A stretch of DNA of 20,852 bases from JAIOHN01 sp038258185. GTDB taxonomy: Bacteria > Chloroflexota > Anaerolineae > Aggregatilineales > Phototrophicaceae. Numbering within the stretch: position 1 is the stretch's first letter; each line of letters begins with the position of its first letter. The notes below the pieces were generated by a model. The model worked only from the letters and a program-made list of their open reading frames with translations. It was not told the DNA's origin and ran no database searches. Location of the stretch: the NCBI GenBank assembly GCA_038258185.1, contig JBBSQD010000095.1, positions 1 through 20,852 of the forward strand, written 5' to 3'. The translations under genes were made by a program, and so were the position numbers. Below, piece after piece: positions 1-6,127 of this stretch.

Positions 1-919
1 GTTGGGCTTTGATAATGGGGATGCGTCCGCCCAGATCCGGCATGATCGTCAAACGCTGGCTGGCCGGGACAAAAATATCCTGTCCGCGCACTTCCCACTC
101 CACACCCAGCCGATCAAACACCAGCGCGACCATATCCAGTGATTGCGGATCGGCCTCACTAATCAGCAATTCGCCGCCTGTGGCCACCGCCGCACCGATA
201 AAACTGCCGACTTCCATAAAATCCGCGCCAACGCGTGCCTCACCACCGCTTAAGCGTGATACTCCGTCAATCGTTAACTGATTCGAGCCGACACCCTGAA
301 TCTGTGCCCCCAGCGTATTGAGCATCACACATAAATCCTGCACATGCGGTTCACTGGCGGCATTGCGAATCACGGTTTGACCGGTAGCCAGCACCGCCGC
401 CATAATCGCATTTTCCGTCGCGGTAACGCTGGCCTCACTCAACAGGATATTCGCGCCATTCAGTCCGTCAGACTGCATATGCAAAGCGCCGTTTTTCAGG
501 TCAACGCGTGCGCCCATTTTGCCCAACGCCTGCACGTGCGCATCCAGACGGCGTTCACCGATGGAATCACCACCGGGCAACGGCAGTGTAACTTCGCCCA
601 ACCGCCCTAATAACGGCCCGGCAAAAACGACACTGGCACGGATGCGGGTTGCCAGCGCCGGGTCAAGCTCCGAAACAGTCAGGTTCTGCGCATGGACGCG
701 TACCTGCTTCGGCCCTGTCCACTCCACTGTCGCGCCAAGCTGACGCATCAGATCAATGACCACGCGCACATCGCCGATATCCGGCACATTGGTTAGAGTC
801 ACCGGCTCGCTGGATAGCAAACACGCCGGAAGCATCTTCAGCGCGGCATTCTTATTGCCGCTGGCGGTAATCTCACCGGACAGTGGGTGCCCTCCCTGGA
901 TAATAAACTGCTGCATCAT
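1..919 (-). CDS. murA: UDP-N-acetylglucosamine 1-carboxyvinyltransferase MurA, 3' end cut off by the window
   Basis: This gene encodes the first committed enzyme of peptidoglycan synthesis, which transfers enolpyruvate from PEP to UDP-GlcNAc in the cytoplasm. I translated 306 codons from ATG 919; about 110 C-terminal residues lie outside. Visible family motifs are SGNKNAAL near residue 20 (the Lys-Asn pair that binds substrate), NVPDIGDV, RASVVFAGPL, and PGGDSIGERRLDAH around 115-128. The position of the usual catalytic Cys (E. coli Cys115) is Asp here (codon 566-568, residue 118). That substitution is known from mycobacterial, chlamydial and Borrelia MurA and gives intrinsic fosfomycin resistance. 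The start overlaps the upstream SAM hydrolase stop by 4 bp (ATGA), with AGGG 7 nt upstream, so translation is probably coupled. EPSP synthase is a related fold, but the motifs fit MurA. Confidence 0.93.
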   Translation of the reverse strand, partial: MMQQFIIQGGHPLSGEITASGNKNAALKMLPACLLSSEPVTLTNVPDIGDVRVVIDLMRQLGATVEWTGPKQVRVHAQNLTVSELDPALATRIRASVVFAGPLLGRLGEVTLPLPGGDSIGERRLDAHVQALGKMGARVDLKNGALHMQSDGLNGANILLSEASVTATENAIMAAVLATGQTVIRNAASEPHVQDLCVMLNTLGAQIQGVGSNQLTIDGVSRLSGGEARVGADFMEVGSFIGAAVATGGELLISEADPQSLDMVALVFDRLGVEWEVRGQDIFVPASQRLTIMPDLGGRIPIIKAQ

Positions 920-1752
920 AGGGCGACCCTCACACTGTCGCCAATCAGCGTTCCCATCCGTGCCGCACAGTTTCCCTGATTAATCGCAATTTCCAGATAA
1001 CCGTTGCTGCCCACCGTCACCATCATTTCTCCCGGGTTACCCGCGCTGTACATTTGTTTGATGCCTTCCAACCGGTACTCATTGACAAACACGCTGACTG
1101 CTTTTGAGTCCACAACGAGACTATGGTCGATGCTGCCAAATGTTGGCTTTAAGCACAGTTGCTGATCATCGAGCCATGTCAAAGCGCCGATGCTGGTGAT
1201 GATGTTGCCAAAATGATCAATGTGCGCCACTTCAGCCTGAAGCATATCGTTTTCAAAGCCTAGTTCCGGCAGTTCGAAATCCACCAACTGTGCTGATTTT
1301 TCACCCAATTCACTGATTGGGACACCCGCCGCCAGATGTGCCGCAGCAGGTGCGAAAATATCCCGCCCGTGAAAAGTCTGGCTCACCACATTGAGATGGT
1401 AATTGGGATTATTAAGGATCACACGTGCCTGAATATCCAACCCGGCCAGCGCGTAAGACAATACCCCATTATCCGGCCCGACAAAAAAATAATCACCCGC
1501 CTGCACAGCCACGGGTCGACGTAAACTGCCCACACCGGGGTCAACCACTACCAGAAAAACCGTTCCCGCCGGAAAATAGCGATAGGCATTCAGCAGGGCA
1601 AAGGCCCCCTGACGGATATTCTGCGGCGAAATCGCATGGGTCAGGTCAATCATTTGAGCAGCGGGGCAAATCGTCTGGATCACCCCTTTCATCACCCCGA
1701 CATACGTATCGGTGGTATTAAAATCAGTCAGCAAAGCAACCGTTGCAGGCAT
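916..1752 (-). CDS. S-adenosyl-L-methionine hydrolase (adenosine-forming), DUF62 family
   Basis: The 278-aa protein belongs to the SAM hydroxide adenosyltransferase family, which splits SAM into adenosine and methionine; related members are SAM chlorinases and fluorinases. The N-terminal domain shows LTDF at 8-11, DTYVGVMKG at 15-23, VVVDPGVGSLRR at 68-79 and TFHGRDIFAPAA at 126-137. The Asp-Arg-His triad known for the hydrolases is present as Asp71, Arg78 and His128. The C-terminal barrel carries the usual DHFGNI segment. Length is normal for the family. AGGAT lies about 8 nt before ATG 1752. It is the first gene of a minus-strand pair with murA, transcribed away from the his operon. The physiological role of this family is still poorly known, so its coupling to murA may simply be local gene order. 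Confidence 0.9.
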   Translation of the reverse strand: MPATVALLTDFNTTDTYVGVMKGVIQTICPAAQMIDLTHAISPQNIRQGAFALLNAYRYFPAGTVFLVVVDPGVGSLRRPVAVQAGDYFFVGPDNGVLSYALAGLDIQARVILNNPNYHLNVVSQTFHGRDIFAPAAAHLAAGVPISELGEKSAQLVDFELPELGFENDMLQAEVAHIDHFGNIITSIGALTWLDDQQLCLKPTFGSIDHSLVVDSKAVSVFVNEYRLEGIKQMYSAGNPGEMMVTVGSNGYLEIAINQGNCAARMGTLIGDSVRVAL

Positions 1753-1787
1753 AAAATCATCCTAAGTTTTTTCGACTATCCGTGTCC

Positions 1788-1817
1788 ATTGTAACAGTTC
1801 GTTGACAGCCCTGACAT
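1788..1817 (-). promoter_or_regulatory. Candidate promoter of the SAM hydrolase-murA pair
   Basis: Reading the minus strand, ATGTCA (1817-1812) and TACAAT (1793-1788) are separated by 18 bp. The -10 matches consensus at 5 of 6 positions and the -35 at 4 of 6. The start of transcription would fall near 1781, about 28 nt before the ATG. The element overlaps the -35 of the his promoter, so the two divergent promoters may exclude each other. Confidence 0.4.
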
Positions 1818-1830
1818 GCCCCGTTATACT
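1802..1830 (+). promoter_or_regulatory. Sigma-70 type promoter of the his operon
   Basis: A perfect TTGACA (1802-1807) is followed after exactly 17 bp by TATACT (1825-1830), which matches the -10 consensus at 5 of 6 positions. Transcription should begin near 1837, giving an untranslated leader of about 170 nt before hisH. That leader contains the His-rich peptide and the attenuator hairpin. Confidence 0.85.
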
Positions 1831-1861
1831 AACAAACAGTATGCGACAGAGGGATTCAAAC

Positions 1862-1924
1862 GTGTTTTTTCAACATCATCACCATCAACTACATATTCCC
1901 CTCCCGGTGTTGGTTACGTTGTAG
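1862..1924 (+). CDS. hisL: His operon leader peptide (20 aa, His-rich)
   Basis: A GTG start at 1862 preceded 8 nt upstream by AGAGGG (1848-1853) opens a 20-codon frame ending with TAG at 1922-1924. The peptide begins MFFQHHHHQLHIP: four consecutive His codons at 1874-1885 and a fifth at 1892-1894. A longer in-frame start at ATG 1841 would give 27 residues, but it lies only about 4 nt from the predicted transcript start and has no ribosome binding site. Position (between promoter and terminator hairpin, directly ahead of hisH) and composition match the leader peptides of histidine attenuators. By analogy with the enteric his leader, ribosome stalling at the His run when charged His-tRNA is scarce would prevent the downstream terminator from forming. 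The symbol is given by analogy; the peptide sequence outside the His run is not homologous to E. coli HisL by eye. Confidence 0.85.
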   Translation: MFFQHHHHQLHIPLPVLVTL

Positions 1925-1955
1925 AACCGTCGCATTTTTTCGTTTTGTGTTCACT

Positions 1956-1988
1956 AAGCTCCTTCACCTGAAGGGGCTTTTATTTTTT
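1956..1988 (+). terminator. His attenuator (intrinsic terminator in the leader)
   Basis: The stem AAGCTCCTTC (1956-1965) pairs over all 10 positions, with one U-G wobble (1960:1975), to GAAGGGGCTT (1970-1979). The loop is ACCT, and TTATTTTTT (1980-1988) follows. It ends 20 nt before the hisH start and 31 nt after the leader-peptide stop, the layout expected for a transcription attenuator. A pairing partner that would open the left arm (antiterminator) was not obvious by eye. Confidence 0.85.
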
Positions 1989-2008
1989 ATGAAACAGGAG
2001 AACGGCCT

Positions 2009-2623
2009 ATGCTGGCAGTCATTGATTATGGCGCGGGCAATCTACGGAGTGTGCTGCACGCCCTCAATCACCTGGGGGTTGATAATATCCGCCTGATCCG
2101 CGAACCGCACGATCTGAAACAGCCGGATAAAATTATCCTGCCCGGTGTCGGGGCATTCGGGGCAGGTATGCAGCAGCTACAAAAGCAAAATCTGATCGAA
2201 CCACTGAAGGAGGCGATTCAGGCCGGAATCCCCTATCTCGGCATTTGTCTGGGGATGCAGTTTTTGTTTGAATACAGCGATGAAATGGGCGACCATGAAG
2301 GGCTGGGATTGCTCCCCGGTCATGTGACCCGCTTCCCCCCCACGCCCGGACTCAAAGTGCCGCACATGGGCTGGAACCAGCTCAATCAGCAGCAGGCATC
2401 CCCACTGCTGGCTGGCATCCCGGCGCAAAGTTCGGTCTATTTTGTCCATAGTTATTACTGCGCCCCGTCCAATCCGGCGGATCTGGTCGCCTCGGTGGAT
2501 TACGGCCTGCCATTTGCGGCGGTGGTTCAGCGCGATAATATCTTTGGGGTACAATTTCATCCTGAGAAAAGCCAGCGCACCGGGTTGCGCCTGCTCACCA
2601 ATTTCCTGGAGTTAACAGCATGA
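2009..2623 (+). CDS. hisH: Imidazole glycerol phosphate synthase glutaminase subunit HisH
   Basis: HisH hydrolyses glutamine and channels ammonia to HisF, which forms imidazole glycerol phosphate and AICAR. The 204-aa protein has the class I amidotransferase layout: DYGAGNLRSV at 6-15, the oxyanion segment PGVGAFGAGM at 45-54, the nucleophile Cys80 in GICLGMQ, and the His184/Glu186 pair in QFHPEKS. AGGAG (1996-2000) sits 8 nt before ATG 2009. It is the first structural gene after the attenuator, and its stop overlaps the hisA start by 4 bp (ATGA), so translation is coupled. Confidence 0.97.
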   Translation: MLAVIDYGAGNLRSVLHALNHLGVDNIRLIREPHDLKQPDKIILPGVGAFGAGMQQLQKQNLIEPLKEAIQAGIPYLGICLGMQFLFEYSDEMGDHEGLGLLPGHVTRFPPTPGLKVPHMGWNQLNQQQASPLLAGIPAQSSVYFVHSYYCAPSNPADLVASVDYGLPFAAVVQRDNIFGVQFHPEKSQRTGLRLLTNFLELTA

Positions 2624-3351
2624 TTATTTACCCGGCGATTGATTTACGAGGCGGCAAAGTGGTGCGTCTCAAAGAAGGTGACCCTAACCGCCAGATTACC
2701 TTTAGCGATAACCCTGTAGCTACCGCGCAGGACTGGATTGCGCAGGGAACCGAATGGATTCACATGGTGAATCTCGATGGCGCATTTGCTGAGGCCAACG
2801 ATAATGGCGCCATTCTGCAACAGGTCGCGCAGTCAGCAGTCAAAGTTCAGTTTGGTGGCGGTCTGCGCAGCATGGACGATATTGCCAAAGCACTTGACCA
2901 GGGCGCTTCGCGAGTGATCCTCGGCACTATCGCGATTGAACAACCCGAAACCGTCACCGCGGCGCGAGAGCGCTGGGGCGCAGATGCCATCTGTGTGGCG
3001 CTGGATGCCCGTGACGGCAAAATTACCACCCGTGGCTGGCAGGAAAAAACCGACTTTACACCTACCTCACTCGGCAAACGTATGGCCGAAATGGGGGTTA
3101 AACATGCCCTCTACACAGACGTTAACCGTGATGGCCGCCTGATCGGCGCGAACATCCGCGAGACAATTATGCTCGGACGCGAAACCGGTTTAGAGGTTAT
3201 CGCCTCGGGCGGCATCAGCAGCATGGATGAAATTCATCAGCTTAATCGCAGTCAGGTGGTCGCCGGGGTCATCATCGGTATGGCGCTGTATGAAGGCAAA
3301 ATGACACTCAAAGAAGCCTTAATAGCCGCAGGAGCAGGCAATGTTAACTAA
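2620..3351 (+). CDS. hisA: ProFAR isomerase HisA
   Basis: HisA is the TIM-barrel enzyme that isomerises ProFAR to PRFAR in histidine synthesis. The 243-aa protein starts IIYPAIDLRGGKVVRLKEGD, with the catalytic Asp8, and has the first phosphate site QFGGGLRSMDD. The second catalytic Asp lies in LYTDVNRDG and the second phosphate site in IASGGISSMDE. Length is typical. It overlaps hisH by 4 bp and hisF by 11 bp. In some actinobacteria the same protein also serves tryptophan synthesis (PriA); nothing here tells the two apart, but the surrounding his operon argues for HisA. Confidence 0.95.
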   Translation: MIIYPAIDLRGGKVVRLKEGDPNRQITFSDNPVATAQDWIAQGTEWIHMVNLDGAFAEANDNGAILQQVAQSAVKVQFGGGLRSMDDIAKALDQGASRVILGTIAIEQPETVTAARERWGADAICVALDARDGKITTRGWQEKTDFTPTSLGKRMAEMGVKHALYTDVNRDGRLIGANIRETIMLGRETGLEVIASGGISSMDEIHQLNRSQVVAGVIIGMALYEGKMTLKEALIAAGAGNVN

Positions 3352-4126
3352 ACGCATTATCCCCTGTCTGGATGTCCTGAATGGACGCGTCGTCAAAGGG
3401 GTCAATTTCATCAATCTGCGTGATGCGGGTGACCCGGTGGAACAGGCACGTGTTTATGATCAGGAAGGCGCGGACGAACTGGTTTTTCTGGATATAACCG
3501 CCTCCCATGAAAACCGGAACACCACCCTCGATATGGTGCGCAATGTGGCCGATAATGTCTTTATCCCCTTTTGTGTCGGGGGTGGCATCCGCACCATTGA
3601 GGATATTCGCGCCACGCTGCTGGCCGGGGCGGATAAAGTCTCGATCAACAGTTCGGCCATCAAAACACCTGACCTCATCAATCAGGGGGCATGGGCCTAT
3701 GGCAGCCAGTGTATTGTCGTCGCGATTGACCCCAAATGGGTTGATGGCAAATGGGAAGTTTTTATCAATGGTGGCCGTGTCAGCACAGGCCGTGCAGCCG
3801 TTGAGTGGGCGAAAGAAGTCGAAGATCGCGGCGCTGGTGAAATTCTGCTGACCAGTATGGATCGTGACGGCACCAAAGCCGGGTATAATATTGAACTCAC
3901 GCAGGCAGTCGCCAGTGCGGTTTCGATCCCGGTCATCGCATCGGGTGGTGCAGGGACAATGCAGGATTTTGAAGAGGCATTGACCGAAGGTATGGCCGAT
4001 GCCGCACTGGCCGCAACCTTATTTCACTACAACGAGATGCGCATTGCGGACTTAAAGCGCTATCTCGATGAACAGGGAGTCGCTGTCCGCACCACTGGCT
4101 GGGAGTACGAAAATAATGCCATTTGA
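3341..4126 (+). CDS. hisF: Imidazole glycerol phosphate synthase cyclase subunit HisF
   Basis: HisF uses ammonia from HisH to convert PRFAR into imidazole glycerol phosphate and AICAR. The 261-aa TIM barrel shows RIIPCLDVLNGRVVKGVNF with catalytic Asp11, FCVGGGIRTIEDI, the second catalytic Asp in LLTSMDRDGTKAGY, and the phosphate loop IASGGAGTMQDF. Length is typical. The start lies inside the end of hisA (11-bp overlap) with an AGGAG-like site just upstream. The 3' end overlaps hisI by 11 bp in the same manner, consistent with tightly coupled translation of an equimolar enzyme set. Confidence 0.97.
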   Translation: MLTKRIIPCLDVLNGRVVKGVNFINLRDAGDPVEQARVYDQEGADELVFLDITASHENRNTTLDMVRNVADNVFIPFCVGGGIRTIEDIRATLLAGADKVSINSSAIKTPDLINQGAWAYGSQCIVVAIDPKWVDGKWEVFINGGRVSTGRAAVEWAKEVEDRGAGEILLTSMDRDGTKAGYNIELTQAVASAVSIPVIASGGAGTMQDFEEALTEGMADAALAATLFHYNEMRIADLKRYLDEQGVAVRTTGWEYENNAI

Positions 4127-4475
4127 GCAGGCCGTAGCCAGTAAGCTTAACTACAATGAACACGGGCTTATCCCGGCAATCGTGCAGGACGCACATACCC
4201 AACAGGTCTTGATGATGGCCTGGATGAACGCGGAAGCCTTTAATCAGACACAGGCTACTGGCGAGGCCGTTTTCTGGAGCCGCAGCCGTCAGGAGATCTG
4301 GCACAAAGGCGCGACTTCCGGCAATGTGCAACGGGTGATTGAAATCCGCGTGGATTGTGATGCTGATACGCTGCTGCTGCTGGTAGACCCTGCCGGGCCC
4401 GCCTGCCATACCGGCGAAGTATCCTGTTTTTACCGCACAGCCGACGCGCTGATAACTGAGGAAAGTCAACCTTAA
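4116..4475 (+). CDS. hisI: Phosphoribosyl-AMP cyclohydrolase HisI
   Basis: HisI opens the adenine ring of PR-AMP to give ProFAR, and needs Mg and Zn. From ATG 4116 the protein has 119 residues. Key segments are VLMMAWMNAEA at 31-41, the signature WSRSRQEIWHKGATSGN at 54-70, and the metal-binding DCDAD at 80-84. Zinc ligands Cys81, Cys97 (ACHTG) and Cys104 (SCFY) are all present. An earlier in-frame ATG at 4068 would add 16 unconserved residues and overlap hisF by 59 bp. ATG 4116, with GGGAG 10 nt upstream and an 11-bp overlap like the hisA-hisF one, is preferred. The hisE function is a separate downstream gene rather than a fusion. Confidence 0.95.
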   Translation: MPFEQAVASKLNYNEHGLIPAIVQDAHTQQVLMMAWMNAEAFNQTQATGEAVFWSRSRQEIWHKGATSGNVQRVIEIRVDCDADTLLLLVDPAGPACHTGEVSCFYRTADALITEESQP

Positions 4476-4476
4476 G

Positions 4477-4764
4477 ATGTCCGAAATGCTCACACAACTG
4501 GAAATCGTCATTCAGGATCGCAAGGTCAACCCGCAGGATGGTAGCTATACCAACCAGCTATTTGACACAGGGATTAACAAAATTGCTCAGAAAGTTGGCG
4601 AAGAAGCCACTGAGGTCGTGGTCGCGGCTTTGGGCCAGGGCAGACAGGAACAAATTGGCGAACTGGCAGATTTGTTTTATCATACGTTGGTACTGATGGC
4701 CGAACTGGACATCACACTGAACGACGTCAACTCGGAACTTTTACGCCGCCATAAACCGGACTAA
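4477..4764 (+). CDS. hisE: Phosphoribosyl-ATP pyrophosphatase HisE
   Basis: HisE removes pyrophosphate from PR-ATP to give the HisI substrate. The 95-aa all-helical protein has the MazG-like metal-binding pattern KVGEEATEVVVAAL (about 38-51) and ELADLFYHTLVLM (about 62-74), which is the HisE signature. It starts one base after the hisI stop; GAGGAAAG at 4458-4465 lies about 11 nt before ATG 4477, and ATG 4486 is a possible alternative start. In many bacteria HisI and HisE are fused; here they are separate neighbours. It closes the his gene block; the next ORF begins only 4 nt later. Confidence 0.95.
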   Translation: MSEMLTQLEIVIQDRKVNPQDGSYTNQLFDTGINKIAQKVGEEATEVVVAALGQGRQEQIGELADLFYHTLVLMAELDITLNDVNSELLRRHKPD

Positions 4765-4768
4765 CATT

Positions 4769-5614
4769 ATGCCCATCGCAAAACCACGTCACATCGAAGC
4801 CCAGGATCCACAATTTTTTGCCTTCCGCCGGGAGGTGCTGGCATTCTGGTTGGTTTGGGGTGGGCTTTCTATCGCAGCCTGGTTACTGTGGGGGGATATA
4901 GCGCTCATCGGTTCGCTGGTGGCTTTCGGTGGCCTTGTGCTCTATATCATGCTGCAACTCTATCATAAGCTCCAGGTGGAGCAGTTCCAGCATTACTGGC
5001 AGAGTGAGGCGCTTTTTTCAATCTATTCATCTGTGCCCATCAATAATCCCCTGCCGCCCATGCGCTTATGGGCGGCTTCACCGGACTTCATCACACTCAT
5101 TATCTCTGCTGTAAAATATAATCGTCCCCAGGTCGTGTTTGAGGCAGGCAGCGGCATTTCCACCATTATCACCGGCTACTGTCTGCGTGAATTGGGAAGT
5201 GGTCGGGTGCTTTCCCTGGAGCATGATCGCCGTTTTTCGCAGGTGACTGCCGATAATATTATCGGTCATGGGCTGGAAGATGTCGCACAGGTCATTTATG
5301 CACCGCTGAAACCCACCACCATAAAAACTGATATTTATCTCTGGTATGATCTGTCCGTGCTGGAGAATATTCCGCCGATTGATCTGCTGGTGGTGGATGG
5401 CCCTCCCGAAGGCACCCAAAGGATGGCGCGTTACCCTGCCCTGCCCCTGTTGTTCTCCAAACTCAATGATAATGCGATTGTGCTGGTCGACGACTTCATG
5501 CGTGAGGATGAGCACAAAATGGTCAATCAGTGGCTGGACGAATATAAGCTCACCGTGGTGGGGTCATTTGCCAACGAAAAAGGCGCAGTTATTCTACGCA
5601 AAACCGCACGCTAA
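4769..5614 (+). CDS. Membrane-anchored class I SAM methyltransferase-like protein
   Basis: The 281-aa protein has two predicted transmembrane helices near the N-terminus (about 24-42 and 46-64), followed by a cytoplasmic Rossmann-like domain. The domain carries a motif-I-like VFEAGSGISTII (about 124-135), an acidic residue at the end of strand 2 (LSLEHD), and IDLLVVDGPPEG and VLVDDFMREDE further on. This resembles the class I SAM-dependent fold of the Methyltransf_24 type (predicted O-methyltransferases). Substrate is unknown. It starts 4 nt after hisE and probably shares the his transcript, yet it has no known role in histidine synthesis. The motif-I Gly pattern (E-x-G-x-G) is intact. Function is inferred from fold motifs only. 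Confidence 0.75.
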   Translation: MPIAKPRHIEAQDPQFFAFRREVLAFWLVWGGLSIAAWLLWGDIALIGSLVAFGGLVLYIMLQLYHKLQVEQFQHYWQSEALFSIYSSVPINNPLPPMRLWAASPDFITLIISAVKYNRPQVVFEAGSGISTIITGYCLRELGSGRVLSLEHDRRFSQVTADNIIGHGLEDVAQVIYAPLKPTTIKTDIYLWYDLSVLENIPPIDLLVVDGPPEGTQRMARYPALPLLFSKLNDNAIVLVDDFMREDEHKMVNQWLDEYKLTVVGSFANEKGAVILRKTAR

Positions 5615-5631
5615 ACTCTGGAGAAATCCGC

Positions 5632-6045
5632 TTGATACCGACAGATCACTTCATAAGTGAAAGCACTTTCCGGGTGCGTTATGCCGAAACCGACGCAATG
5701 GGTATCGTCCATCACGCCAGTTATCTGGTCTATTTTGAAGAAGGTCGCAGCAACTACGCCCGCCAACGCGGCAGCGATTATGCCACTTTTGAACGCAGCG
5801 GGTATTATCTGGCGGTAACCGAAGCGAATATTCGTTATCTCAAACCAGCCTATTATGATCAGCAGATCACGGTGCGCTGCTGGGTTGAAACGATGAAGAG
5901 TCGCTCCTTAATATTTGCCTATGAAATCATGAATACGGAGGTGGGTGAACTCCTTGTCAAAGGACAGACGAAACACATTTGCATCACCCATGATGGTCAG
6001 GTCAGTCGCTTGCCGGAACAGTGGCGCACGTGGGGCACAGGTTAA
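5632..6045 (+). CDS. Acyl-CoA thioesterase, YbgC/FadM-type hotdog protein
   Basis: The 137-aa protein has the 4-hydroxybenzoyl-CoA thioesterase signature: YAETDAMGIVHHASYLVYFEEGR at about 17-39, with the catalytic Asp21 and the conserved His28 and Tyr31. It is expected to hydrolyse acyl-CoA thioesters in the cytoplasm, and the exact chain length is not predictable. The start is TTG at 5632 with GGAG (5620-5623) 8 nt upstream; no ATG upstream of the conserved core is available. It follows the methyltransferase-like gene by 17 bp and precedes the acyl-CoA ligase, which has its own promoter. A role beside the ligase in fatty acid turnover is plausible. Confidence 0.88.
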   Translation: MIPTDHFISESTFRVRYAETDAMGIVHHASYLVYFEEGRSNYARQRGSDYATFERSGYYLAVTEANIRYLKPAYYDQQITVRCWVETMKSRSLIFAYEIMNTEVGELLVKGQTKHICITHDGQVSRLPEQWRTWGTG

Positions 6046-6048
6046 TGT

Positions 6049-6078
6049 TTGACACGTGTCTAATCTAACTATTATAAT
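6049..6078 (+). promoter_or_regulatory. Strong sigma-70 promoter of the acyl-CoA ligase gene
   Basis: A perfect TTGACA (6049-6054) and a perfect TATAAT (6073-6078) are 18 bp apart. Transcription should start near 6085, leaving about 43 nt of leader before ATG 6128, with GGAG at 6114-6117. This makes the ligase separately expressed from the upstream his transcript. Confidence 0.85.
6051..6060. promoter_or_regulatory. Candidate operator: perfect 10-bp palindrome over the -35
   Basis: GACACGTGTC is fully self-complementary and shares four bases with the -35 hexamer. A dimeric repressor bound here would block RNA polymerase. No cognate regulator is identifiable in the window. Confidence 0.45.
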
Positions 6079-6093
6079 TACCTGTAATAATGA
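6072..6093. promoter_or_regulatory. Candidate operator: imperfect inverted repeat over the -10
   Basis: TTATAATTAC (6072-6081) and GTAATAATGA (6084-6093) are inverted copies matching at 8 of 10 positions around a 2-bp centre. A weaker outer pair, TAACTA (6066-6071) and TAGTTA (6097-6102), flanks them. The region is very AT-rich, so chance symmetry is possible. Confidence 0.35.
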
Positions 6094-6127
6094 TATTAGT
6101 TAAAAAAATTAGCGGAGATTCTTAAAA

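Noticed and set aside
1934..1940. ATTTTTT after GTCGCAT read as a simple intrinsic terminator
   Set aside because: The only matching stem arm is about 80 nt upstream, too far for a simple terminator hairpin; the 1956-1988 hairpin fits far better. The pairing is reported instead as a possible switch.
3933..4511. A 192-codon minus-strand frame
   Set aside because: It lies entirely antisense to hisF and hisI, whose families are certain; the product is Cys/Arg/Ser-rich without motifs.
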